A stretch of DNA of 64,000 nucleotides from Algiphilus sp022763315 (GTDB taxonomy: Bacteria > Pseudomonadota > Gammaproteobacteria > Nevskiales > Nevskiaceae). Under the pieces are notes generated by a model. That model worked only from the letters and a program-made list of their open reading frames with translations, was not told the origin of the DNA and did not search any database. Location of the stretch: the NCBI RefSeq assembly GCF_965249985.1, contig NZ_OZ252280.1; one strand, given 5' to 3'. Within the stretch, counting starts at the first letter, position 1; the number at the start of each line of letters is the position of its first letter. Positions 8,701 through 17,358 of the stretch are shown one piece after another. The position numbers were made by a program, and so were the translations under genes.

Positions 8701-10881
8701 TTAGAAGTTGTACTCGATACTGAACTTCAGGTTGTCTCGGTCCTGCACCAGGCTGACCCGGTCATTGCCGGTGGCGAAGAAGCCCTGGTAGAGAATCTGC
8801 GCCTGGAAGCCCTGCGCGAATTCAATGTCCGTACCAAGCAGGATTTCGATTTCGCCTTCCACAAAATTCTGTACCGGGAAGGCAGAGACGCCATAGACAT
8901 CGTGGAAGAACCCGATGATGGGCGTGTAGGTCCAGCCGAAGAGGAAATCGTTATAGGTCGGGCGGATGAAGAGACGATAGCCGGTGGCAAACTCGTCCGC
9001 AAAGCAGTCGGTGGACTGTGTCGGATTGAGGCGGCGTGCATTGGGTTCGCCATCCTCCGTGCCCGTTCCGTCTGCGCCAGGGCTGAAGTGCGTGCAATTC
9101 GGACCACCACCCTCGAATTGCAGCTCGTTCAGGCCGGGCATGTCCTGGATGTAGGTCATGCCGAGCTCGGCAAGCAGGATGATCTGGTCCGCGCCAATCC
9201 AGTTGCTGCTGGAGAAGACGCGAATGCCGGTCAGGTCGAGTTGATGCACCTTCTGCCGCTCATAGCCACGAATCAGGTCATTGGCTTCGACAGGGTCATT
9301 GCGGAATCGGGTTTGCACAAAATCAGGTACTGCAGTGCGCGCCCCAGGGACGTTCGCGATCAGGATGTTCTGATCCTCGGCGGGCAGGGCCGGTTGCAGT
9401 CCCGCAAAGATGACGTCCGCCAGGGATACCTGCAGCGGCAGGTTCGGGTGGTAGACGTACTCGCCCGCCAGCGACCAGGAGCCGAACTGGGTGTTGAAGG
9501 CGAAACCGAACAGGCGGATGTCTTCCGGGTAATCGAGGAAGGGGCGCAGGGTGCCGATGGGCAGGGGTTCACGGTCTTCGCCAGGGAGGAAGCTGAGTGC
9601 GCCTGTGCCACCACCACAGGGTCCGAGAATGGCGAGTGCGCCTTCCGTGCTGAGGTTGTCGAGCGTAATACCTGGGATCAGATTCCCCAGTCCCGCCAGG
9701 ATGCTGTTGACACCCGATCCCAGGATGTCTTCCACGCCCAAGCCGAGCGGGGAATCGCGCAGACATGAGCGGTCGGTGGCGATGGTGCTCGCGTAGGGCA
9801 GGCGGCTGTGGTAGTTCAGGGCATAGAAGCCGAGTTCGGTGCCGCCATTCAGATTCTCCGCGAACCAGGTCAGACGGCCGCCAAACTGACCTTGATCGTC
9901 CGGCCGTCCGCGCGTGGAACTGACCGGCACGTTGAGCGACGTGGAGGTCAGCAACCTTGGCAGTGCGCCCTTGAAGCCGCCGATGAAATTCGGGTCTTCA
10001 GAGAACTGGCCCAAGCTCACCACAGCGTATTCACCGCCACCCGCAATATCGTTGACGGAATAGAAACTGCCGGCTGCGGCTGGCTGGGCAGGCTCCCAGT
10101 CGTACTGATAGACCAGTTCGAGCCCCACCGTTGCCGTCAGGTCGGCGGAAATGACGGCCAGTCCGGTCGGCTCAAAGACGCTGGCGATCTCTGATCCCGG
10201 AAAGTTCAATCGATTCTCGTTGGGCGGATTGAGCTGGTCCAGACTGCCCAGAGCGACAAAGGTCGACTCCCCCCAGCGCACGCGCTGTTCACCAACCGAG
10301 ACCAGCGCATAGATATCCCCGAGCTGGAAGGGATAGGAGATGAAGGCTTCCTGCAGGTCAATGTCGGTACCGACCCGGCTGGTTACGCCGCCACTACGTG
10401 GCGCCCGCGCGGGCTGGAAGGCCGTGTCGAAATTGGTTTCTGAAAAGTTGTTGTTGACCTGATCAAAGAATCCGATGCCCGAGACCTTCATGACGGCCTC
10501 ACCCCACTGCACACTGAGGTCGGTCTCGAAACGGGCCTGCGCACTCACCAGGTCGCCCCGATCGTAATTCAAATTACCGTCGTCGTAGATGCTGCCGAGG
10601 AAGGCGCCAGGGGCATCCACCAAACGCTGGTTGGGGCCGGGGTCGTCCGTGAAGGAGATGCAGTCGTCGGGGCAGAGGTCCGGCGTGGCGTTGAGTTTGC
10701 CCAAGGTTTCGCGTGCGCGGTTCTCCAACCGAATGGCGCCACCGAACAGAGCGCGACTGTTCAAGGAGATGTCGAAATCCCCGATTTCCGTTGTCAGAGC
10801 GTGCGTTGGAGCGCTAGCGAACAAGCAGAGTAGTGCCGCGCAGCCAAGGGCCGCACGACCATGGTTATGACCTTGGATCAC
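8701..10881 (-). CDS. DUF1302-family outer-membrane protein (copy 1)
   Basis: This 726-residue protein has a signal peptide (cleavage after THA, residue 28) and then a long beta-rich chain ending in Phe (FSIEYNF), the usual end of a BAM-inserted barrel. DUF1302 landmarks include GEQRVRWGESTF and DQLNPP in the middle. Cys70 and Cys74 (LCPDDC) near the N-terminus could form a periplasmic disulfide, followed by the DDGNLNYD motif seen in all three copies here. DUF1302 proteins are common in lipid-, terpene- and steroid-using proteobacteria, usually beside DUF1329 genes; their function is unproven but uptake or export of hydrophobic compounds is suspected. It is divergent from the DUF1329 gene and is closest to the copy at 47826. 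Confidence 0.88.
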   Translation of the reverse strand: MIQGHNHGRAALGCAALLCLFASAPTHALTTEIGDFDISLNSRALFGGAIRLENRARETLGKLNATPDLCPDDCISFTDDPGPNQRLVDAPGAFLGSIYDDGNLNYDRGDLVSAQARFETDLSVQWGEAVMKVSGIGFFDQVNNNFSETNFDTAFQPARAPRSGGVTSRVGTDIDLQEAFISYPFQLGDIYALVSVGEQRVRWGESTFVALGSLDQLNPPNENRLNFPGSEIASVFEPTGLAVISADLTATVGLELVYQYDWEPAQPAAAGSFYSVNDIAGGGEYAVVSLGQFSEDPNFIGGFKGALPRLLTSTSLNVPVSSTRGRPDDQGQFGGRLTWFAENLNGGTELGFYALNYHSRLPYASTIATDRSCLRDSPLGLGVEDILGSGVNSILAGLGNLIPGITLDNLSTEGALAILGPCGGGTGALSFLPGEDREPLPIGTLRPFLDYPEDIRLFGFAFNTQFGSWSLAGEYVYHPNLPLQVSLADVIFAGLQPALPAEDQNILIANVPGARTAVPDFVQTRFRNDPVEANDLIRGYERQKVHQLDLTGIRVFSSSNWIGADQIILLAELGMTYIQDMPGLNELQFEGGGPNCTHFSPGADGTGTEDGEPNARRLNPTQSTDCFADEFATGYRLFIRPTYNDFLFGWTYTPIIGFFHDVYGVSAFPVQNFVEGEIEILLGTDIEFAQGFQAQILYQGFFATGNDRVSLVQDRDNLKFSIEYNF

Positions 10882-11007
10882 TTGCGAACTCCCCCGTGTA
10901 TTGAATGATTCGGCACTCCGTTGCGCCGCAGCAAGTTACGCGGATGCTAATTCAAGGTTGCCGGAGGTACAAGCGTTGCGGTGTTAACACGCGTAGGCAG
11001 AAAGCTG

Positions 11008-11036
11008 TTGCGGGTGCTTCACGCATTGTGTTTAAT
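11008..11036 (+). promoter_or_regulatory. candidate sigma-70 promoter for the DUF1329-MMPL genes
   Basis: TTGCGG (11008-11013), a 17-base spacer and TTTAAT (11031-11036) match a sigma-70 layout. A start near 11043 would leave a leader of ~85 bases before the DUF1329 ATG. It lies in the divergent intergenic region shared with DUF1302 copy 1. Confidence 0.4.
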
Positions 11037-11127
11037 GTAAACGGAGTAACGAAGCTTTCTTTCCGACTACAAGACGACCATTCTGGCTTGGCGTCCGCCG
11101 CCAACCCGACTCTCGGAGACACAGCAC

Positions 11128-12621
11128 ATGGGATACAGAAATGCGGTCCGCTATCTGACGGTAGCGGCGGTTGGCGCGGCATTTTTGCCGATTGGCGCCT
11201 ACGCCAAAGTCAGCGCAGAGGAAGCCGCCAAGCTCGGCAACGAGCTGTCGCAAGTAGGCGCCAATCCGAAGGGCAACGCCGACGGCACCATTCCAGAGCT
11301 CACCGGCGCGGCCAACTTCAGCGATGAACAGAAGAATCTCACGCCTGAAGAACTTGAGGCAATTCGCGAGCGCATCGTCGCCTTCGCGGAGGAAAACCCG
11401 GATCTTAATCTGATCACCAATCTTGACGACCTCAAGAAGGCCGCCGAGATGGAGCCGGACCTCAATAACCTGGTGACACAGATCGGCGTGGAGAATCTCA
11501 ACCCGCGCATGACGATCACCAAGAGCAACTACAAGGAGCACGCCGACAAGCTCACCGAGGGCCACAAGAAGCTCTTCGAGCTGTACGACAGCTACGAGAT
11601 GATCGTCTACCCAACGGTACGCACGGCCTACTACCCGGACGAGATCTACGAGGCGACCAAAGCGAATGCGACGAGCACCACGCTGGAAGGCACGGATGAC
11701 ATTTCCGGCCACAAGCTGGGCTTTCCTTTCCCGATTCCGAAGAGCGGCGCCGAAGTCATCTGGAATCACAAGTTGAAGTTCCGTGGCTCGACCGCGCGCC
11801 GGTACAACGACCAAGCGGTGGTCGATGCCGATGGCAGCCACGAGATCACGCAGGTGATCGAGGATGTTGGCTTCGAGTACGCCAACCTGGCCAAGGGCGA
11901 AGAGCGCGACAACGAAATCATCGCCTACTTCCTCCAGGAAACCATCGCACCGCCGCGCGTTGCTGGCCAGTTCACGCTGGTGCATGAGATCTTCGGCAAG
12001 GACACGTCCGGACGCAACGCCTGGATCTTCAATCCCGGCCTTGGCCGCGTGAACCGCGCGCCGGACGTAGGTTACGACAACCCCTCCATCGGTTCCGACG
12101 GCCTGCAGTTCAATGACCAGGTGAACATGTTCAACGGTGCCTTGGACCGTTACACCTGGAAGCTGCTCGGCAAGCGTGAGATGTACATCCCGTACAGCTC
12201 CTACCTCATGAACAACCCCGTCGCCAAGTACGCCGACATGGTGGGCAAGGGGCACATGAATCAGAAGATGGCGCGCTACGAACTGCATCGGGTCTGGGTG
12301 GTGGAAGCCACGCTGCGCGACGGCACGCGTCACCAGTTCGGGCGCCGCGTGTTCTACGTGGACGAAGATAGCTGGGGCATCGTTGCGGTGGACAATTACG
12401 ATGCCCGCGGCGAACTGTGGCGTTTCCAAGAAGGCCATGTGCTGACAGCGCCTTTCGTACCCACGACCACCACCGCGCCAGAGGTCATCTATGACCTGAA
12501 GAGCGGTCGCTACTTCGTGACGGCGATGTCGAACGAGGGCAAGGTCACGGACTGGAAGATCGAGTACCGCGACGGCTATTTCAGCCCCTCGGCACTGAAG
12601 CGTCGGGCACGCGGCCGCTAG
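11128..12621 (+). CDS. DUF1329 periplasmic protein
   Basis: This 497-residue protein has a signal peptide ending GAYA (residue 26). The family opening is present (KLGNELSQVGANPKGNADGTIPELTG, landmarks GN at 49-50 and GTIP at 53-56), then DKLTEGHKKLFELY and YYPDEIYEAT and the central GFPFPIP. DUF1329 proteins are LolA-like in fold by prediction and almost always neighbour DUF1302 genes; a periplasmic carrier role for a hydrophobic molecule is inferred. Between GTIPELTG and the TITKSNY strand there are about 70 residues, acidic and helical-looking (residues ~61-128), where I expect a shorter Gly/Pro-rich link in most family members. It leads the MMPL and YCF48-like genes. Confidence 0.88.
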   Translation: MGYRNAVRYLTVAAVGAAFLPIGAYAKVSAEEAAKLGNELSQVGANPKGNADGTIPELTGAANFSDEQKNLTPEELEAIRERIVAFAEENPDLNLITNLDDLKKAAEMEPDLNNLVTQIGVENLNPRMTITKSNYKEHADKLTEGHKKLFELYDSYEMIVYPTVRTAYYPDEIYEATKANATSTTLEGTDDISGHKLGFPFPIPKSGAEVIWNHKLKFRGSTARRYNDQAVVDADGSHEITQVIEDVGFEYANLAKGEERDNEIIAYFLQETIAPPRVAGQFTLVHEIFGKDTSGRNAWIFNPGLGRVNRAPDVGYDNPSIGSDGLQFNDQVNMFNGALDRYTWKLLGKREMYIPYSSYLMNNPVAKYADMVGKGHMNQKMARYELHRVWVVEATLRDGTRHQFGRRVFYVDEDSWGIVAVDNYDARGELWRFQEGHVLTAPFVPTTTTAPEVIYDLKSGRYFVTAMSNEGKVTDWKIEYRDGYFSPSALKRRARGR

Positions 12622-12645
12622 AGACCTGTGTATGGTCCGCAACGG

Positions 12646-12680
12646 ATGGCCCGGTGCGCCCACGCGGCGCGCCGGGCCAT
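12646..12680. terminator. 15-bp hairpin between the DUF1329 and MMPL genes
   Basis: ATGGCCCGG (12646-12654) pairs with CCGGGCCAT (12672-12680), and GCGCC (12656-12660) with GGCGC (12666-12670), with one T-G pair between and a 5-base loop. No U-tract follows. In a likely operon such a stem could limit read-through or protect the upstream mRNA, giving more DUF1329 than MMPL. Confidence 0.45.
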
Positions 12681-12823
12681 GCCGTTTCGGCGGCCCGTTC
12701 GGTGGGAAACTGCTTCCGGTGCGACTGCCGTGTCGTTCCGAAGCGCGCCACGGCATCCCGGCGCGTAGCAGATCAGGGGAATAGCGGGCTCTGCCCGCGC
12801 AGCTAAGGGATAGGGAGAGGGGA

Positions 12824-15220
12824 ATGAGTGCGACGCAACGCATCCTCAAGGTAGTCGAGCCGGCCATCTTCGGGCATCGGTGGATCACGCTGGCGATCCT
12901 GCTGCTCATCACAGCCTTCCTGGGGTGGAAGGCCGCGCAGCTGGAGCCGAATGCCGGCTGGCTCAAAATGGTGCCCAAAGAGCACCCGTACATGGACACC
13001 TTTCTCGACTACTACGACGAGTTTGGTGGAGCGAACCGGATTCTCGTCGCCATTCGGAACAAGGAGGGCGACATCTATCAGCCGGACTTCATGGAGAAGC
13101 TCCGTAAGCTGACCGACGACGTTTTCTTCATCCCCGGTGTACAGCGGGAGCGGGTGAGCTCGATGTTCACCCCGAACATCCTCTACGTGGAGGTGCAACC
13201 CACGGGCTTGTCCGGTTCCACTGTGGTGCCAGCGAACTATGAGCCGACGCCCGAGATGATGAAGCAGCTTCGCTCGAATGTCGCGAAGGCCAACATCGTG
13301 GGACGGCTGGTGTCCGAGGATCAACGTGCTGCGATGGTCGTGGCGGAGTTGCTCGAACGCGATCCCGTGACGGGGGAGGCGATCGATTACACCGAAGTCG
13401 GGCGCAAACTCGAAGAGATTCGGGCGAAGTACGAGGATGGCAACACCACGGTGCATGTCATCGGCTTTGCCAAGGTCGTCCATGACATGACCGAGGCCTC
13501 GACCGAGGTTGTCATCTTCTTCGCGGTGACCCTGCTGTTTACCGGACTGCTGCTCTGGCTGTACGTGGGTTCCTTCCTGCTCGGCATGCTGCCTTTGCTT
13601 TGCTCAGTGGCGGCGGTCGTCTGGGAAATGGGCTTGCTCAGCCTGGTTGGCTTTGGCTTGGACCCCTTCGCCATCCTGGTGCCTTTCCTGGTGCTCGCAG
13701 TATCGGTCTCGCATGGCGTGCAATACGTCAATGCATGGGCTGCGGAGGTTGCGTTGGGGCTGTCCAGTTATCGGGCCTCTCTGGCGACCTTCCGGCGACT
13801 GGCGATTCCGGGCACGATCGCGCTGATTACGGACACCGCCGGTTTCCTCACCATCTACCTGATCAATATCGACGTGATCCGGGAGATGTCGCTGAATGCG
13901 GCTTTTGGTATCGCCGCCATCATCGTCACCAACAAGGCGCTCATGCCGATCCTGTTGACGGTGACGCCGGTCCGCGATCCGGAAGCGTTCCAGCGTAAGC
14001 AGGAGCGCCGCAATGCGCTCTTTGACGGCGTCTGGCGCTTCATTGCCAAGCACTTCACGCGCACGCCGGCGGCCGTCGCCACGCTCGCGGTGGGTGGCCT
14101 GGTGCTGGTTTGGAGTGTCTACACCTATCCCTCGCTCAAGATCGGCACCGTCGGCGAGGGGGTGCCTGAGCTGCGCCCTGACTCCCGCTTCAACCAGGAT
14201 GCCCGCTTCATCGCGCGCAACTTTGGTATTGCGCTGGACCAGCTCAACATCATTGCGGAAACCGAGGAAGACGCCTGCATCAAGTACGAGTTGATGGCCG
14301 AGATCGATCGTTTCGCCTGGCACATGAAAAATCTGCCGGAAGTGCGCGAGACGATGACGTTGATGGACCTGTCCAAACTGGCCTATGCCGGCTTGTCGGA
14401 AGGACGGCTGAACGCACAGGTGATTCCACGCAATCAGTACGCGCTGTCTCAGGCCACCGCGCTGGTGCCCACCAGCTCCGGCATGCTCAACGACAAGTGC
14501 AGCGCGCTGAATATCTTCCTGTTCACCAAGGACCACGCCGCCGAGTCGATCAAGAATGTGGTGGGGGCCGTCAAGGACTATCGCGATAACGAGCAGGCGA
14601 CCGACCGCATCGATTTCCGCCTCGCCTCCGGCAATGTCGGGGTCATGGCCGCCACCAACGAAGTGGTGGAGGACAAGGAGATCGAGATCGTCCTTTGGGT
14701 CTACGCGGTGGTGCTGCTCTTCCTGTGGCTGTCGTTCCGGACCTTCTCCGGTGTGATCTGCGTGGCGTTGCCGCTCTCGCTGGTGTCCATTTCTGCCTAT
14801 GGTGTCATGGCGACACTCGATATCGGCATGAAGGTGGCCACGTTGCCGGTGATCGCGTTGGCGGTGGGTATCGGTGTCGACTACGGCATCTATATCTATG
14901 CGCAGCTCGCCGATGGTCTGCGGCGTGGGCTGTCGCTGGAGGAGGCGTACTACCAGACCCTGCGCAAGACCGGCAAGGCCGTGGTGTTTACCGGCGTCGC
15001 GCTGGGCCTTGGCGTCAGCACCTGGCTGTTCTCAAAACTGCAGTTCCAGGCCGATATGGGAATCATGCTGGTCTACATGTTCACCGCGAACATGTTCGGC
15101 GCCATCCTGGTATTGCCCGCACTGGCGCGCTTCTTCTCCAAGGAAGAGCTCAAGCACGCCGGTCAGGACTTGATGGCAGGCGCCAGCGAGGCCGAAGAGC
15201 AGGGCTACAACGGAAAATGA
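12824..15220 (+). CDS. MMPL/RND-superfamily transporter (HAE3-like)
   Basis: This 798-residue inner-membrane protein has a first helix (residues ~20-35), a large periplasmic loop, five clustered helices from ~230, a second periplasmic loop and a second helix cluster from ~620. The second cluster contains AVGIGVDYG, the Asp-Tyr proton-relay motif of MMPL/RND proteins. The matching site in the first cluster reads VSVSHG and lacks Asp. Such half-asymmetric members are typical of lipid or hopanoid exporters (HAE3/HpnN-like). A good ribosome site (GAGAGGGGA) precedes the ATG. It is followed 11 bases later by the YCF48-like gene, so the two are probably one unit with DUF1329. Confidence 0.88.
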   Translation: MSATQRILKVVEPAIFGHRWITLAILLLITAFLGWKAAQLEPNAGWLKMVPKEHPYMDTFLDYYDEFGGANRILVAIRNKEGDIYQPDFMEKLRKLTDDVFFIPGVQRERVSSMFTPNILYVEVQPTGLSGSTVVPANYEPTPEMMKQLRSNVAKANIVGRLVSEDQRAAMVVAELLERDPVTGEAIDYTEVGRKLEEIRAKYEDGNTTVHVIGFAKVVHDMTEASTEVVIFFAVTLLFTGLLLWLYVGSFLLGMLPLLCSVAAVVWEMGLLSLVGFGLDPFAILVPFLVLAVSVSHGVQYVNAWAAEVALGLSSYRASLATFRRLAIPGTIALITDTAGFLTIYLINIDVIREMSLNAAFGIAAIIVTNKALMPILLTVTPVRDPEAFQRKQERRNALFDGVWRFIAKHFTRTPAAVATLAVGGLVLVWSVYTYPSLKIGTVGEGVPELRPDSRFNQDARFIARNFGIALDQLNIIAETEEDACIKYELMAEIDRFAWHMKNLPEVRETMTLMDLSKLAYAGLSEGRLNAQVIPRNQYALSQATALVPTSSGMLNDKCSALNIFLFTKDHAAESIKNVVGAVKDYRDNEQATDRIDFRLASGNVGVMAATNEVVEDKEIEIVLWVYAVVLLFLWLSFRTFSGVICVALPLSLVSISAYGVMATLDIGMKVATLPVIALAVGIGVDYGIYIYAQLADGLRRGLSLEEAYYQTLRKTGKAVVFTGVALGLGVSTWLFSKLQFQADMGIMLVYMFTANMFGAILVLPALARFFSKEELKHAGQDLMAGASEAEEQGYNGK

Positions 15221-15231
15221 GGGGGACACGC

Positions 15232-16308
15232 ATGAAACACGCTACAGGTATGGCACGCCATGTCCGCCTTGCGCTCGCTTGCGGTCTGCTGGGCTGGGCG
15301 GCACTCGGCCAGGCGCAGGATGGGCGCTGGGAAGATCAGCCGCGGCAGCCGGAAGCTTCGGAGATCAAGCCGCTGGCCGATAAGGCCATCGTCAATGATC
15401 TGAAGCGCGCGGGAGATCGGCTGGTCGCGGTCGGTGAGCGCGGGCATATTTTGCTCTCGGATGATGGCGACAAGTGGCGGCAAGTGCAGGCGCCCGTGCG
15501 GGCCATGCTCACCCGGGTCACTTTCGTCGATGACCGCAATGGCTGGGCGGTCGGCCACGACGGCAGCGTGCTGCGGACCACGGATGCTGGCGAGAGCTGG
15601 GAGTTGCGGCATTGGGACGCCGCCTGGGGCCGGCCGTTCTACGATGCGATCTTCACGACCCCGGAACGCGGTTTGGTGATCGGCTCAAACGGCCGCATGC
15701 TGCGTACCGAGGATGGCGGGCAAAGCTGGGAAGAGGTGTCCAACGAGGTCTTCGATACCGGCTTTCACCTGTACGAAATCGAACGTCTGGATGGCGGTGC
15801 GCTGATGATTGCCGGGGAACGCGGCTTTCTGGCGCGTTCGCTTGACGACGGCGAGAGCTGGCAGATGATCGAACCGCCCTACATCGGTTCCTACTTTGGC
15901 GTCATTCCCGTGGGGCCGCACTCCGCCGTGTTGTATGGCTTGCAGGGCAAGGTCTTCCGTGCGATCGACGTACGCGAATTGACCATCCTGGATGACCCGA
16001 TGGCCTACGATCCCTTCATCAACGAGAGCGTGACGGATCCGCAGATGCTCGCGGCAATGGGCTGGCAGGCCTTCGAGAATCCAGTGGTCGAGAGTCTTTT
16101 TGGCGGCAGCCTCTACGAGGACGGCGGCGCCGGTACCTTGGTGCTCGTCGGGGTCGACGGCACCATCGTCAGCGGAAGTGCGGATCAGGCGCAGCTCGCG
16201 CCAGTGCAGAGCCCGACAGATCAGCCGCTGTCGGACGTCATTGTCCAGGCGGAGCGGCTGTTGATGTCCAGTCGTACCGGCATGCAGACCGCCGGCAAAC
16301 CCCAGTAG
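15232..16308 (+). CDS. YCF48-like (BNR-repeat) periplasmic propeller protein
   Basis: This 358-residue protein has a signal peptide cleaved near residue 29 (GQAQ). At least four propeller-type repeats are readable: VAVGERGHILLSDDGDKW, WAVGHDGSVLRTTDAGESW, VIGSNGRMLRTEDGGQSW and IAGERGFLARSLDDGESW. This is the pattern of YCF48/HCF136 photosystem assembly factors, but in non-photosynthetic bacteria such proteins recur beside MMPL, DUF1302 and DUF1329 genes, where the role is unknown. I chose the ATG after GAGGGGGA; an alternative ATG five codons upstream overlaps the MMPL stop. It may assemble or gate the MMPL complex from the periplasm. Confidence 0.85.
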   Translation: MKHATGMARHVRLALACGLLGWAALGQAQDGRWEDQPRQPEASEIKPLADKAIVNDLKRAGDRLVAVGERGHILLSDDGDKWRQVQAPVRAMLTRVTFVDDRNGWAVGHDGSVLRTTDAGESWELRHWDAAWGRPFYDAIFTTPERGLVIGSNGRMLRTEDGGQSWEEVSNEVFDTGFHLYEIERLDGGALMIAGERGFLARSLDDGESWQMIEPPYIGSYFGVIPVGPHSAVLYGLQGKVFRAIDVRELTILDDPMAYDPFINESVTDPQMLAAMGWQAFENPVVESLFGGSLYEDGGAGTLVLVGVDGTIVSGSADQAQLAPVQSPTDQPLSDVIVQAERLLMSSRTGMQTAGKPQ

Positions 16309-16319
16309 ACGAGACTAGA

Positions 16320-16349
16320 CGCGGTCGGCGCAGCACGCAGCCGGCCGCG
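16320..16349. terminator. 10-bp hairpin between convergent genes
   Basis: CGCGGTCGGC (16320-16329) pairs with GCCGGCCGCG (16340-16349) with one T-G pair and a 10-base loop. It follows the YCF48-like stop by 11 bases and faces the leftward beta-repeat gene. There is no U-tract. Confidence 0.4.
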
Positions 16350-16455
16350 ATTCGATGGCCCTGGGTTCAGTCCAAATGGCTTGGCACGGCAGCCCGAGCC
16401 AGCAACGCGGCGCATGGCCGAGTTCCCGCGTCAGGTGCGCGGGCCACAGCGCCCA

Positions 16456-17358
16456 CTAGCGACTGTCATCCTCCGATGTAGGACGCATGCGGGGTTGATC
16501 GATACGTGCGCGCTGTTCCATGGGCGGGGTAGCCGGTCCCCAGATCGAATCGACGCGCTGGGCGCGCTCCGATTCTTTGTCGGCCACCTCAAGACCGATG
16601 CCCTTCACCCAACCGCTGATGGTGCTTTCCGTGACGATGGCGCGGATGGGACGGGGCGGGCCGTTGGTGCGCATCGGGATTTCTGCGATCACCGGCGCAC
16701 TGACGCGTTGATTGACCGCCAGGCTGGTACGGATCACGGTGTCGACCTCCGTACGGATTTCTTGGTCCAGGTTCATCACCAAGGGTCCCTCGTACTTCAG
16801 CTGAATGCTTTGATCGACCGGTGCGGTGAGTTGAACCGGCAGACTGAACTGCATGGGCAGCTTGGCCTTGATATTGAGGTTGCGCAGCGTCTTGGCGCCC
16901 ATGTAGTTGAAGTCGGTCACGATCTCAATGTCGGCAACCGTATCGACCGGAATCACGCCGTCGTACTGCACATCGAATTGCACCGGGACATCGGCGTTGA
17001 GCACGACATCGGAGCGGTAACGGCCCTGCAAGGGCAGCGTCAATTCCTGCTGAAAAGGCACCTGGGCGTGGATCACACCGTTCATGAGGATGTCGAGTTC
17101 TTTTTCGACATTAGCGATGACGTCGAAGTCCTGCGGCAGGGTGATCGCCATCGGCTGATCTTGGAGGCTGATGGAAAAGGTGAGTCGCATGAACAGCCAA
17201 TAGCCTGCGAAGGCGCCCAGGACTATGACACCCAGCCCGCTGAGCCCGAACAGACTCCAGAGCAGGAAGCGGCCGCGACGTCGCGCTGGGTTGGCCGCTG
17301 AGGTGGCCGGCTCCTCGCTTGTTGAAGAGGCCCCTGGAACGTGTACGCGTCGACTCAT
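16456..17358 (-). CDS. unrecognised single-pass membrane protein with beta-repeat ectodomain (paralogue B)
   Basis: I do not recognise this family. The 300-residue protein has a ~28-residue basic cytoplasmic tail, one transmembrane helix (about 31-55, LWSLFGLSGLGVIVLGAF) and then ~200 residues of short alternating hydrophobic-polar strands with recurrent P-V-D or P-V-Q turns (VPFQQELTLPL, VPVQFDVQY, IPVDTVADIEI, LPMQFSLPV, APVDQSIQL). There are no cysteines and no catalytic-looking motif. The C-terminal ~60 residues are charged and disordered-looking. It overlaps the upstream paralogue by 4 bases (ATGA), so the two are translated together. An extended, anchored beta-rod reaching across the periplasm is my inference. 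Confidence 0.75.
   Translation of the reverse strand: MSRRVHVPGASSTSEEPATSAANPARRRGRFLLWSLFGLSGLGVIVLGAFAGYWLFMRLTFSISLQDQPMAITLPQDFDVIANVEKELDILMNGVIHAQVPFQQELTLPLQGRYRSDVVLNADVPVQFDVQYDGVIPVDTVADIEIVTDFNYMGAKTLRNLNIKAKLPMQFSLPVQLTAPVDQSIQLKYEGPLVMNLDQEIRTEVDTVIRTSLAVNQRVSAPVIAEIPMRTNGPPRPIRAIVTESTISGWVKGIGLEVADKESERAQRVDSIWGPATPPMEQRARIDQPRMRPTSEDDSR

Noticed and set aside
11032..12999. 655-residue minus-strand frame opposite DUF1329
   Set aside because: It is His/Arg/Leu-rich and mirrors the codon pattern of the real gene; GC-rich genomes give such shadows.
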